Shown: positions 8,098-16,965, numbered from the stretch's first letter. The stretch: 27,240 nt of DNA from an uncultured Oscillospiraceae bacterium (GCA_910587995.1 CAJUNS010000004.1:1-27240); one strand, 5' to 3'. Notes: a model not told the origin generated them from the sequence alone. Numbers and translations: made by a program.

Positions 8098-8130
8098 TAC
8101 GACTACAATTATCCAAAGAAAGGAACTATC

Positions 8131-11100
8131 ATGAGAATCCTCAAAAAACACCACAAGCGTTTGGCCGCGCTGGCCCTTTGCGCCGCCCTGCTTTTGGGCA
8201 TGCTGCCACTGGGCCTGCTCCAGGCCGGCGCCGCCGGCTGGGCCGACCCCTATGTGGGGAAGCTCCAGGAATGGGGCGTCATGCGGGGCGACGGCAGCGG
8301 CAACATGAACGCGGAGGGTCAAATGACCCGCGCCGAGATGGTGGCCTTTTTGAACCGGGCTTTCGGTTTTAACGAGCCCGGCCCCATCTCCTTTACGGAC
8401 GTGCAGCGCAAGGACTGGTTCTATGACGACATTGCCATCGGCAAAAAAGCCGGCATCTTCAACGGAACCTCCTCCACCACCGCCGAGCCCTTGGGCAAGG
8501 TGACCCGAGAGCAGGCCCTGGCGCTGATTGCCCGCTGCCTGCGGCTGGAAGAGAGCCCCGGCGAGATTACGGAATTTACCGACGGGCGTCAGTTCAGTTC
8601 CTGGTGCGCCCCCTATGTGCGTTCGGCCCTGCTGGCGGGCATCATCAGCGGCCGGGGCGACGGTACCTTCCGGCCCGGCCGGAGCATCACCCGGGGCGAG
8701 ATGGCCAAAATGCTGGCCACGGGCCTGGGCGACCTGGTGAACAAGCCCGGCACCTATGAAAAGGGCGGCGTTTTTGGCAACGTAACCATCAACACCTCCG
8801 GCGTAACCCTGCGGAACACCACCATTGCCGGCGACCTGTACATCAGCGGCGGCCTGGGCTTGGGCGAGGTTGTGCTGGAAAACGTGAAGGTCCTGGGCCG
8901 CATTGTTATTGCCGGCGGCGGCGAGAGCCAAGACGGTAAGGCCAGCATTGTGCTTAACGGCGTGGAGGCCCACGAAATGCTGGTGGACCCGGCCACAGGC
9001 CAGTTCGTCTCCCTGCGGGCCATTGGCGGCACCAACATCCCTAAAACCACCGTTAAGGCCAACGCCTTCATTCAGGACGATGTGCGGGACGAGTCCAAGG
9101 GCCTGCGCAATGTGTTTTTGGAGGCCGGTGAGGGCGCTAACTTTACCATTGCCGGCAACTTTAAGACCGTAACCAACAAGACTCCCGGCTCCACGCTCAC
9201 GGTGGGCGACACCGGCGATGGCAGCGGCGGCACCATTAATGTGGATGAAAAGGCTGTGGGCTCTAAAGTGGTGCTGGAGATCAACTCCAATGTGGACCAC
9301 ATCAACCTGGACACCGCCACCACCGTGACGGGCTCCCCCACCGGCGAGGGCGACATTGGCGAACTGATTGTGAACACCAACGGCAGCCACTGCGACATCC
9401 TCCCCGACAAAGTCATTGTCCGTCCGGGCGTCATCACCGACGTGGCCGGCATGGAGGATGTGGACTCGGAAAAGGCCCAGGAAATCTCCCAGGACCCCCG
9501 GCTGCTGGCGGGCTATCCCAAGGCGAAAAACATCGCTCCCACCTCGGCGGACGCGGTGTTCTCCACCAATAAGGCCGGCACCATCTACTGGGCCCTGACC
9601 ACTGCGGCCATGGGCCCCCTAAACGACCGGTACGCCGAGTCTATGATCTCCCCTTCCTATGGTTCGGGCTTTTTGCAGTATGGCAGCATTCCGGTGGAAA
9701 CCTCCCACACGGAGCTGACCGCCAGCCTGACGGGCCTAAACCAGGGCGGCACCTACTACGTCTCTGCCCTGCTGGTGGACGCCCACGGGCGGCGCAGCCC
9801 GGTGAAGGCCCAGGAGATTCTGACCCCGGACGACAGCACCCCGGCTATGGCGCCCCAGTTCCCCACTTTGGCGGACCGGACCCCCACCCGGGACAACACC
9901 AACATCAACAAAGACTACTTTGAGCTGGTGGATATTCAGGCCACGGTAATGGCCACCAAGAGCTGCGACCTGTACTATGTGCTTCTGCCCGGCGGCAGCA
10001 CCCCGCCTCAAACCAGCGAGTTCCTGTCCCACTCCTTCCCAGACCCCTACGGATACGGACGGGTGCGGCTGATCAAGAACGCCATGGACAGCTTCCAGAT
10101 CAACAACATTGACATGAACCTGGACGGCCAGCCGGAACGCCTGGGCGAACTGGAGGAGGACAAGGACTACGACCTGTATCTGTGGCTTACCGACGCGGAC
10201 GGAACCAAGTCTTCCAGCATCCTTAAGGTGACCGTGAAGACCAAGGACATCACCCCGCCCCGCTTTAACCTGGACGACATGGTTCAAAGCGACACCCAGG
10301 CCACTTCCGTGCGGCTGACCAACTCCATCAACGAGGACGGCACCGTGTACTGGGTGGCCGTAAAGGAGGGCGCGGAGTATCCCATTAAGAAGCCCGGCGT
10401 GGACTACACGGACGAGGATGGCGTGGACCGGTTCCTCAACAGCGAGTATGCCAAGCTCCAGGTAATCAACGGCCAAAACGGCTTCAAAAACGGCAAGCAG
10501 ACCGCCCGGGCCGATACGGACTTTACCTTGAACATCAGCGGACTGGAGCGGGAGAGCTCTTACGATGTGTACTACGTGGCTGTGGACGGAGACGGCAACT
10601 GCTCTGACCCGGTGAAAAAATTCACCATCCACACCCTGGACGAAACCCCGCCCAAGGCCACGCAGGAGTTCACCAGCTACCAGGGCGAGGACACCAACGC
10701 CCCTTACGCTGACACGGATATCCGGATTATCTTTAACGAAAACATCATCTACCGGCCCGGCAATTCCAGCGAGAATACCGTGCTGGACCCGGTGCTGCTG
10801 AACATGTACCGCACCATTACCAGCAAGGACCCGGCTATTTCCGACACGGATAAAAAGCGGGCCCGGGAGGACTTTCTCAAGGCCCTCAGCGACATGATCA
10901 TCCTGTATGACTCCAGCCGCCGGCCAGTGCCTGTGAAGGCGGTGGAAGGCATTGTGGAGGGCGTGGAGGACGACACCTGGGTGGTCAACTATGAGAACGT
11001 CAAGGTGTCGATGGAAGAGGACGGCAGCCTGGTGGTTACCTTCCCCACCACCACGGACCCCAAGACCAGCGCTTTGAACCTGCAAAGCGGCGCCACCTAC

Positions 11101-13497
11101 TTCTTCCTCTTGCAGAACATCGCGGATAACTCGGAGCGGCACAATGTGATGGGGCGTACCACGCTGCCCCAGTTCACCACGGTGTCCGCCGAGGCGGTGC
11201 TGCAGGACTTTGAGGGCGGCCAGACCCTAAAAGCCTTTGACTTAAACGGCAACGCCATTACCTCCAACGGGGACGACGACAGCCTCACCACAAACATCCC
11301 CATTGACATGGCCTTTACCGTGGAGCCCCGGTCTACCAGCACCACGGCCAACGGCGTGTACTGGGACCTGATGCTGTGGTTTGACACCTCGGTGGCCTTT
11401 GAGCTGTACACCCGGGTGCAGGGCAATGTGGACGATCCCTGGGTGCTTGTGGGCACGTCAACCGAAAGTGGCGGCGTTTACTCCGCGCCTACCATGGAGG
11501 TCTCCGTACCCGACCAGGTAGAGGGCGAGCCCAAGAAGATCCGCGGAGCCAGCGTGGTGAAAAACCTGGGCGAGCGGGACTATCATTACATCAACGAGCC
11601 CTATCAGCCTGGCGGCCTGCACTGCGGTTTGAACGATGAAAACAACGAAATTTACGAGTACGCCATTCACGTCACCCGCATTGGCACCAACACCACCCGG
11701 TCTACCTTCAGCCAGCTGGTCACCGGCTATGTAACCTTTGTCACCGGCGCTTCCAGCAACCTGAACAACCTGGCCAACAACAGCACCATTCCCTACGAGA
11801 CTGTGATGAGCAACCAGATGGCGGGCATTACCAACATCAGCAACCCGGAGAACTACAGCATGAAGGTTCAGTTCTCGGACGGTCTGGCCCCCCAGCTGGT
11901 GAACAAGACCCCCCTGTTCACCCCCACGGACAGCGGCGTGACCATGACCTTGCAGCTGGACCGGGTGGGCGACGCCTACTATGTGCTGGCCCCCCTGGAC
12001 GACTCTGGCGCGGCGGCGCTGGCCCCGATGATTGGCACGGTGAATGTGGACGCGGATAAACTGAAGCTGATCGCCACTGGCGGCGAGGGCCTGCTGGTTA
12101 AGGTAAACCCGGATGATTCCCTCACCGATGAGGTAGCCCCGCCGGAGATTACACAGCCGGGCACCCTCCCTGACGGGACAAAATACGCCTACAACGGCAA
12201 GACCTTGACCACCAACAGCGAAGAGCCCTATTACTTCAACCGGCCCAACAGCCTGGAGATTTACAACCCCCGGGGCTCCGGCCTGACCAGCCCCATGCTG
12301 GTTACCGGCAGCAAGACGGACCTGGGCACCTCGCGCACCCCCATTGAGATTGACGGGCTGGCCCCCAACACCACCTATTATGTGTACCTGGTGACCAAGG
12401 GCGTGTCCGACGTGCGGTCGGAGGTTATGGTGTACCAGTTTAAGACCAAGCCCATTACCCGGCCGGTTATTACACTGCGGAACAGCGGTTCTAATGTGAC
12501 TATTTCCAGCAACATCGCGGCAAATGTGGACTACATGGTCGTGCCCTACTCTACCGCTATGGATAAGGTGCTGACTGACCCATATGTTCACAACAGCGCG
12601 ATTCCTACACCCACACCCGATCCTAGCGCCTCCCCCATGCCAGTATATGAGGCCATGGGCAAAAACGTGGTGGAAGGCACCGCTTCGGTGGGCTCCTGGT
12701 TTGACATCTATGCCCAGCAGGCTAACAAAGACGATGTGGCCGATTACATCCGCACCACCCAGCCAAATGGCGGCTCTGTTATTGGCACGGGCAGCGGGTA
12801 TATTGAAGCTGGCAAGTCCATTACGGTGGATTGCGCCAAGGACTTTGACCTGCGGCCCGGCGTTGACTACTGCTTCTTGGTGGTAGGCCGCAACCCTGCA
12901 AACTCTGGCGATGCGTTCCGCTCCACCTATCCCTTCCAGATGGCGGACAGCGAGGCTCCAGTCATTGACACTGTCAATAACACCCTGTACGCATATCAAT
13001 TGCAAAACGACATTGTCCCCAACCGGTGGTATATTGGCGGAACCCTTAGTTTGACCTTTAACGAGCCCTTGTGCTATCTGGAGCGCGGCAGTGGTACCCA
13101 GCAAACTTTGAAAAAGGTTACAAACACAAAAGGCTCTACTGACCCTGATTTCATTTTTACCGGCGACATCATTGAAAAGCCCCTGCAAGCAGGCGTTGAA
13201 TTGATTGCCGAAACGGGTGGCAGTACTACTACTCCCCAAGCGGTCAGTATTACAATCGCCTTTACTTCACAGAATGGCGTCCCTGTCCAAAATCCCGATG
13301 CCATGACTGCCAGCCCTGCGGGCTCCTATGTCACCTTCTTCCCTGGCCTCTCGGATGAATACTACAACGCCCGAATGGATAATCCCTTGAGCGTGAATGT
13401 ATCTGTTAAGGTGAACCCAGACGGTACAGCCACACCGGTCATCACGATTCCCCAAGCCTGGATGCGCGCTGGCCTAGACCCAAACGTCAGAGGTTAA
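8131..13497 (+). CDS. Large SLH-domain cell-surface protein with beta-helix-like and Ig/FN3-like regions
   Basis: The 1788-residue product is exported by a signal peptide (residues 1-35: basic HHKR start, Leu/Ala core, end near AGAAG). Three SLH repeats follow (about 37-80, 87-140, 148-200) with TRAE, TREQ and TRGE motifs; such triplets bind secondary wall polymers non-covalently. Residues about 205-440 have short Val/Ile/Gly repeats (GNVTINTSGVTLRNTTIAGD) suggesting a beta-helix. The rest is a string of beta-sandwich-like units of FN3/SbsA-Ig type, recognisable from recurring GT[IV]YW and [TS]YYV elements and IxFNE strands (e.g. RIIFNENI, SLTFNEPL). A PTPTPDPSASPMP linker sits near residue 1490. 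There are no enzyme motifs. The start has AAAGGA about 8 nt upstream. It is a structural or adhesive S-layer-type protein by family knowledge; the ligand is unknown. Confidence 0.92.
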   Translation: MRILKKHHKRLAALALCAALLLGMLPLGLLQAGAAGWADPYVGKLQEWGVMRGDGSGNMNAEGQMTRAEMVAFLNRAFGFNEPGPISFTDVQRKDWFYDDIAIGKKAGIFNGTSSTTAEPLGKVTREQALALIARCLRLEESPGEITEFTDGRQFSSWCAPYVRSALLAGIISGRGDGTFRPGRSITRGEMAKMLATGLGDLVNKPGTYEKGGVFGNVTINTSGVTLRNTTIAGDLYISGGLGLGEVVLENVKVLGRIVIAGGGESQDGKASIVLNGVEAHEMLVDPATGQFVSLRAIGGTNIPKTTVKANAFIQDDVRDESKGLRNVFLEAGEGANFTIAGNFKTVTNKTPGSTLTVGDTGDGSGGTINVDEKAVGSKVVLEINSNVDHINLDTATTVTGSPTGEGDIGELIVNTNGSHCDILPDKVIVRPGVITDVAGMEDVDSEKAQEISQDPRLLAGYPKAKNIAPTSADAVFSTNKAGTIYWALTTAAMGPLNDRYAESMISPSYGSGFLQYGSIPVETSHTELTASLTGLNQGGTYYVSALLVDAHGRRSPVKAQEILTPDDSTPAMAPQFPTLADRTPTRDNTNINKDYFELVDIQATVMATKSCDLYYVLLPGGSTPPQTSEFLSHSFPDPYGYGRVRLIKNAMDSFQINNIDMNLDGQPERLGELEEDKDYDLYLWLTDADGTKSSSILKVTVKTKDITPPRFNLDDMVQSDTQATSVRLTNSINEDGTVYWVAVKEGAEYPIKKPGVDYTDEDGVDRFLNSEYAKLQVINGQNGFKNGKQTARADTDFTLNISGLERESSYDVYYVAVDGDGNCSDPVKKFTIHTLDETPPKATQEFTSYQGEDTNAPYADTDIRIIFNENIIYRPGNSSENTVLDPVLLNMYRTITSKDPAISDTDKKRAREDFLKALSDMIILYDSSRRPVPVKAVEGIVEGVEDDTWVVNYENVKVSMEEDGSLVVTFPTTTDPKTSALNLQSGATYFFLLQNIADNSERHNVMGRTTLPQFTTVSAEAVLQDFEGGQTLKAFDLNGNAITSNGDDDSLTTNIPIDMAFTVEPRSTSTTANGVYWDLMLWFDTSVAFELYTRVQGNVDDPWVLVGTSTESGGVYSAPTMEVSVPDQVEGEPKKIRGASVVKNLGERDYHYINEPYQPGGLHCGLNDENNEIYEYAIHVTRIGTNTTRSTFSQLVTGYVTFVTGASSNLNNLANNSTIPYETVMSNQMAGITNISNPENYSMKVQFSDGLAPQLVNKTPLFTPTDSGVTMTLQLDRVGDAYYVLAPLDDSGAAALAPMIGTVNVDADKLKLIATGGEGLLVKVNPDDSLTDEVAPPEITQPGTLPDGTKYAYNGKTLTTNSEEPYYFNRPNSLEIYNPRGSGLTSPMLVTGSKTDLGTSRTPIEIDGLAPNTTYYVYLVTKGVSDVRSEVMVYQFKTKPITRPVITLRNSGSNVTISSNIAANVDYMVVPYSTAMDKVLTDPYVHNSAIPTPTPDPSASPMPVYEAMGKNVVEGTASVGSWFDIYAQQANKDDVADYIRTTQPNGGSVIGTGSGYIEAGKSITVDCAKDFDLRPGVDYCFLVVGRNPANSGDAFRSTYPFQMADSEAPVIDTVNNTLYAYQLQNDIVPNRWYIGGTLSLTFNEPLCYLERGSGTQQTLKKVTNTKGSTDPDFIFTGDIIEKPLQAGVELIAETGGSTTTPQAVSITIAFTSQNGVPVQNPDAMTASPAGSYVTFFPGLSDEYYNARMDNPLSVNVSVKVNPDGTATPVITIPQAWMRAGLDPNVRG

Positions 13498-13518
13498 CCA
13501 GCTAAAACACCAATAAAA

Positions 13519-13547
13519 CCCCCCGGCACGCCAGCCGGGGGGTTTTT
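13519..13547. terminator. Bidirectional rho-independent terminator
   Basis: A perfect 9-bp stem (CCCCCCGGC/GCCGGGGGG) with a 6-base loop is followed by TTTTT on the plus strand; the minus strand reads TTTTATT after the same stem. It separates the convergent SLH gene and EF-G-like gene and can serve both. Confidence 0.93.
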
Positions 13548-13578
13548 CTCATCCTAAATTTTATTTACCCGTTTTTTG

Positions 13579-15645
13579 TTAGTCCTCGTCCTTCTCCGCT
13601 CCGTCAATCACCTTTTGGGCCACATTGGCAGGGGCCTCCTCATAGCGCTCAAACTCAAAGGTAAAGCTGCCGCGCCCCTGGGTGCTTTGGCGCATAAAGG
13701 TGCTAAAGTCGTGCATCTCCGCCATGGGCACCTCCGCGTCCACGGTCTGGCGGCCTGTGCCAGCGGGCTCCATGCCCAGCACGCGGCCCCGGCGCTTGTT
13801 CACCTCGCCCATCACGTCGCCCATGTTGCCATCCGGCACGGTGGCCTTCAAGTGGCCAATGGGCTCCAGCAGCACCGGCCCAGCCTTGGGCATGCCCGCC
13901 TTGTAGGCCAAGCTGGCCGCAGTTTTAAAGGCCATTTCCGAAGAATCCACCGGGTGATAAGAACCGTCATACAGCACAGCCGAAAGCCCGACCACCGGGT
14001 ACCCGGCCAGAGGGCCCTTCAAAATGCACTCCCGCAGGCCCTTTTCCACCGCCGGGAAGAAGCCCTTGGGCACCGAGCCGCCTACCACACGCTCGCCGAA
14101 CTCCAAGCCCTCGCTGCCGCAGGGGGAGAACTCGATCCACACATCGCCAAACTGGCCATGGCCGCCGGTCTGCTTTTTGTGCCGGCCCTGCACCTGCACC
14201 GTCTTGCGGATGGTCTCCCGGTAGGGCACTTTGGGCTCTTTCAACGTCACCTCAACGCCAAACTTGGTTTTGAGCTTGGTGACAGCCACATCCAGGTGCT
14301 GCTCGCCCAAGCCGCTGGCCACCAGCTCATGGGTCTCGGTATTGTTGGCAAAGCGCAGGGTGGGGTCCTCTTCAGAAAGCCGCAGGAAGCCCTGGGCAAT
14401 CTTGTCCTCTTCCCCCTTCTTCTTGGGCACAATGGCCATAGAGAGGGTGGCGTTGGGGTACTCCACGCCCTCCAAGGTCACCATGCGGGTGGGGGCGCAC
14501 AGGGTGTCGCCGGTGTTGGTGGCGGAGAGCTTGGGCACCGCGCCAATGTCTCCCGCGCCGATGTACTTCACGTCCTCCTGCTTTTTGCCGGTGAGCATTA
14601 CGGTTTTGCCCACCCGCTCGGCCGCGCCGGTGCGCATGTTTACCAGCTGCGACTCGGTGGAAATTTTACCGCTGATGACTTTTAAGTATGAGAGCTTGCC
14701 GATAAAGGGATCCGCTACCGTCTTGAAGACAATGGCGGCCGCCGCTCCATCGCTGGTGCAGGTCAGCTCCACCGGGCTGCCATCCGGGTCAAGTCCCGTC
14801 TCGCCCGCGTGGTCCGCCGCGGAGGGAGCCAGCCAGCTCAGGCCATCCAGGAACTGCTCCATACCCCGCATCAGCATGGCGTCGCCGCAGAACACCGGGG
14901 TGATGGTGCCGTTTTTCACACCCTTGCTTACGCCTACAATAACCTCTTCGGGCGTGAATTCCTCGCCCGCGAAGTACTTCTCAAAAAGCTCGTCATCGGT
15001 CTCGGCCACAGCCTCATAGATGGCAGTGCGCAGGCCCTCCAGCCGGTCGCCCATGTCGGGAATGGCCACCTGGACGGGCTTGCCGCCGGAGTAGTCATAG
15101 GCCCGGTACTCCAAAAGATTCACGTAAATATTGGCCTGGTCTCCCTCGATAAAGGGCACCACCACCGGGCAGACCGAGGGGCCGAACTGGGCCTTTAGGT
15201 CCTCGAAGACCCGGTAGAACCGGGCGCTCTCATCGCACAGGCCGTTGACAAAGAAAATCTTCGCCAGACCCCGCTTTTCGGCGGCGGCCACGGCTTTCTC
15301 CGTACCCACGGAGGGGCCGTCCTTGCCGGAGATAACCACCAGGGCCGTGTCAGCGGCGCGCATGGCCTCGCACATGCCGCCCTCAAAGTCGAAGAGGCCA
15401 GGGGCGTCCAGCAGGTTGATCTTCTTTCCCTTCCACTCCAAGGGGGCCACCGCAGCGGCAATGGAAGCCTTGCGGCGGATTTCCTCCGCGTCATAGTCGC
15501 AGACGGTGTTGCCATCTCCCACCTTGCCACGGCGGTCCGAAGCGCCGGCCAGATAGAGCATGGCCTCGCTCAGAGTGGTTTTTCCCGCGCCGCCGTGGCC
15601 AGCTACAGCCAGGTTTATGATGTTTTTTTCCTGGTATTGATTCAT
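13579..15645 (-). CDS. EF-G-like translational GTPase family protein (atypical G motifs)
   Basis: The product has 688 residues with EF-G domain order: G domain, beta-barrel, and domains III-V ending in MPMAEMHDFSTFMRQSTQGRGSF-like sequence typical of the EF-G C-terminus. P-loop GHGGAGKTT is at 16-24. The G3 motif reads DAPGLFDF (80-87) where EF-G has DTPGHVDF, so the catalytic His is Leu. G4 reads NGLC (134-137) followed by DE, instead of NKMD. It is therefore probably not the housekeeping FusA but the EF-G-like paralogue family seen in Clostridia, whose role is poorly defined. The start ATG at 15645 has GGAAGGGG 8 nt upstream; a GTG six codons earlier overlaps that site. A promoter lies at 15742-15770 and the terminator is shared at 13519-13547. 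Confidence 0.9.
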   Translation of the reverse strand: MNQYQEKNIINLAVAGHGGAGKTTLSEAMLYLAGASDRRGKVGDGNTVCDYDAEEIRRKASIAAAVAPLEWKGKKINLLDAPGLFDFEGGMCEAMRAADTALVVISGKDGPSVGTEKAVAAAEKRGLAKIFFVNGLCDESARFYRVFEDLKAQFGPSVCPVVVPFIEGDQANIYVNLLEYRAYDYSGGKPVQVAIPDMGDRLEGLRTAIYEAVAETDDELFEKYFAGEEFTPEEVIVGVSKGVKNGTITPVFCGDAMLMRGMEQFLDGLSWLAPSAADHAGETGLDPDGSPVELTCTSDGAAAAIVFKTVADPFIGKLSYLKVISGKISTESQLVNMRTGAAERVGKTVMLTGKKQEDVKYIGAGDIGAVPKLSATNTGDTLCAPTRMVTLEGVEYPNATLSMAIVPKKKGEEDKIAQGFLRLSEEDPTLRFANNTETHELVASGLGEQHLDVAVTKLKTKFGVEVTLKEPKVPYRETIRKTVQVQGRHKKQTGGHGQFGDVWIEFSPCGSEGLEFGERVVGGSVPKGFFPAVEKGLRECILKGPLAGYPVVGLSAVLYDGSYHPVDSSEMAFKTAASLAYKAGMPKAGPVLLEPIGHLKATVPDGNMGDVMGEVNKRRGRVLGMEPAGTGRQTVDAEVPMAEMHDFSTFMRQSTQGRGSFTFEFERYEEAPANVAQKVIDGAEKDED

Positions 15646-15741
15646 AACAGTTGCCCCTTCCACAGTCCTTCAGCAGATTACCTAAGAGCCGAAGGTCATT
15701 ATCATTTAATTTGCACAAGTTTTGTTACAAGGCATGGGTTA

Positions 15742-15770
15742 ATTATAACATATTCGCCGGAGAATAGCAA
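15742..15770 (-). promoter_or_regulatory. Candidate sigma-A promoter of the EF-G-like gene
   Basis: On the minus strand: TTGCTA, 17-bp spacer ending TGT, TATAAT (extended -10), about 97 bp upstream of the start. Confidence 0.6.
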
Positions 15771-15993
15771 GAGATATTTTTGGTGGGGAGTCCACAATAC
15801 AGAGAATAAATCCCGGAGGCGGGAACTGTTATGCTTTTGACTCTCTGCGGGAAGCGGAAGAGGCGCCCTCCCGGTTTCTCTCAAAAAGCCGCCTCCACTC
15901 TGCCCACTTTGCCTCAAACAAACCCTATATATAATAGTATAGAAAAAGCCCACAAGCTCCCACTCTTTTTTCAAAATAATCCCTTCCCCCCTC

Positions 15994-16022
15994 TTGACTT
16001 TCCTTTCAGGAAGGTGTATAAT
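15994..16022 (+). promoter_or_regulatory. Strong sigma-A promoter of the metal operon
   Basis: TTGACT, 17-bp spacer, TATAAT, nearly consensus. Its -10 directly abuts the inverted-repeat operator at 16024-16045, so a bound repressor would block initiation or clearance. Confidence 0.85.
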
Positions 16023-16023
16023 A

Positions 16024-16045
16024 CATATGAACAATCGCTCATATG
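16024..16045. promoter_or_regulatory. ArsR/SmtB-type operator
   Basis: Perfect 7-base arms CATATGA and TCATATG are separated by 8 bases. The TATGAACA-type half-site resembles operators of Zn/Cd-sensing ArsR-family repressors such as CzrA and SmtB. Its position over the start of transcription supports autorepression by the adjacent gene product. Confidence 0.75.
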
Positions 16046-16062
16046 AAAGGATGTTTGATTAA

Positions 16063-16410
16063 ATGGAAGCTCCCACCCCTCTCAACCATGTGCACGAGGA
16101 CACCGTGCGCCGGGTCAACGAGAGCATTCCCTGCGAAGAAGAGCTTTTCGACCTGGCGGAGCTGTTTAAGGTCTTTGGCGACTCCACCCGGGTGCGCATC
16201 CTGTTTGTGCTCTTCGAGTCGGAAATGTGCGTGTGCGGTCTGGCCGAGCTGCTGGGCATGACCCAGTCGGCCATCTCCCACCAGCTGCAAGTACTGAAAA
16301 AAGCCAAGCTGGTCCGCTACCGGCGGGAGGGCAAAACCATTTTCTACTCCCTGGCCGATGGCCATGTGCGGGCCATTTTGGACCAGGGCATGGAACACAT
16401 CACCGAATAA
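16063..16410 (+). CDS. ArsR/SmtB-family metal-sensing repressor
   Basis: The 115-residue winged-helix dimer-type repressor has its recognition helix in LGMTQSAISHQLQVLKKAKLV and the wing in YRREGKTIFYSL. Two possible metal sites are visible. One is CVC in helix 3 (EMCVCGLAE; the CadC/ArsR alpha3 motif is ELCVCDL, so the Asp is Gly here). The other is a complete alpha5 site DxHx(10)HxxE at the C-terminus, as in SmtB/CzrA (Zn/Co). It is first in an operon with a P1B ATPase, which it presumably derepresses when metal binds. The start ATG at 16063 follows GAAAGG at a rather long 12-nt spacing. A three-codon frame, ATG TTT GAT TAA, sits exactly between the two. Confidence 0.93.
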   Translation: MEAPTPLNHVHEDTVRRVNESIPCEEELFDLAELFKVFGDSTRVRILFVLFESEMCVCGLAELLGMTQSAISHQLQVLKKAKLVRYRREGKTIFYSLADGHVRAILDQGMEHITE

Positions 16411-16422
16411 AGGAGGCGCCCT

Positions 16423-16875
16423 TTGAACGACATTTTTCTCACCGATTTTACGGACCTCCGGTTTCAAAAGGCCTTTCAGACTTACTTCCAGGAACTGGGC
16501 ATTCAGGTCCGCGACTGGGAGGGCCTTTTCACCGAGATGAACGGCGATTCCCACGGCAACGCCGCCTATGTGCGGCTGGACGGGGAACGAGCCGCCGGGT
16601 TCATCCAGTTTTGCCCTATGGAGCTCTCCGGCTGGTTTTTCTCCAAAAAGCTGGGCTTTATCCGAGAATTCTGGATCGCCCCGGAATACCGGGGCCAGGG
16701 CCACGGCACGGCCCTGCTGGGGCTGGCGGAAAGCTGGTTTCAAAACCAGGGCTTCGCGGGGGCCATCTTGACCACGGACACCGCGCCGGCATTTTATACC
16801 CGGCGGGGCTACCAGCCGGACCCAGGCTTTCAAGCCAAAAACAGCGACCCGGTATTCATCAAACGCTTCTTCTAA
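16423..16875 (+). CDS. GNAT-family N-acetyltransferase
   Basis: The 150-residue protein has the GNAT acetyl-CoA loop YRGQGHGTALLGLAE (Q/RxxGxG/A) after the strand FIREFWIAPE, and the late FYTRRGYQ motif typical of the fold. The substrate cannot be told from sequence. The start is TTG at 16423 with a strong AAAGGAGG 6 nt upstream, only 12 bp after arsR, so it belongs to the same transcript. It does not resemble the arsinothricin acetyltransferase ArsN in the parts I can compare. A 90-bp gap separates it from the HMA gene, with no terminator visible. Confidence 0.88.
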   Translation: MNDIFLTDFTDLRFQKAFQTYFQELGIQVRDWEGLFTEMNGDSHGNAAYVRLDGERAAGFIQFCPMELSGWFFSKKLGFIREFWIAPEYRGQGHGTALLGLAESWFQNQGFAGAILTTDTAPAFYTRRGYQPDPGFQAKNSDPVFIKRFF

Positions 16876-16965
16876 GCGTTCAGCCCCAATGAAATCAAGG
16901 CCAAACTCAATGTAACATGAAGAAAAAATTTATTTTAATTTTCACACAGAAAGGACTTGGGCAAT

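Larger units (their letters stand above)
7679..8130. other. Intergenic region with hairpin cluster, promoter and SLH-gene leader
   Basis: No gene is seen in these 452 bases. The first half (7700-7900) holds successive inverted repeats. A promoter follows at 7953-7981. The last 140 bases form the leader of the SLH gene, including a terminator-like hairpin at 8061-8097. An open frame at 7932-8372 overlaps the SLH gene out of frame and is not supported. Confidence 0.7.
15646..16062. other. Divergent intergenic region between the EF-G-like gene and arsR
   Basis: No convincing gene is seen in these 417 bases. It contains the minus-strand promoter at 15742-15770 and the arsR promoter and operator at 15994-16045. 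Between them are a small CCCG/CGGG hairpin near 15812 and a GAGGCG/CGCCTC inverted repeat near 15860-15895, both without clear meaning. A 110-residue minus-strand open frame (15702-16034) has no recognisable family features and crosses both promoters. Confidence 0.65.

Noticed and set aside
7984..8130. SLH-gene leader as another c-di-GMP riboswitch
   Set aside because: CACAAAGC and GGGCCT occur, but AAACC, the GAAA tetraloop stem and the TATG receptor are absent or out of order.
9736..11142. Minus-strand open frame (468 codons) opposite the SLH gene
   Set aside because: Same signature of an antisense shadow: Val/His/Gly-rich, no motif, no upstream signals.
11458..13239. Long minus-strand open frame (593 codons) opposite the SLH gene
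   Set aside because: It lies opposite a well-supported plus-strand gene, has low-complexity His/Gly/Val-rich sequence typical of antisense GC-rich codons, and has no ribosome binding site or domain.
15702..16034. 110-residue minus-strand open frame between the EF-G-like gene and arsR
   Set aside because: It spans both divergent promoters and the operator and has no domain. Its frame is likely open by chance.
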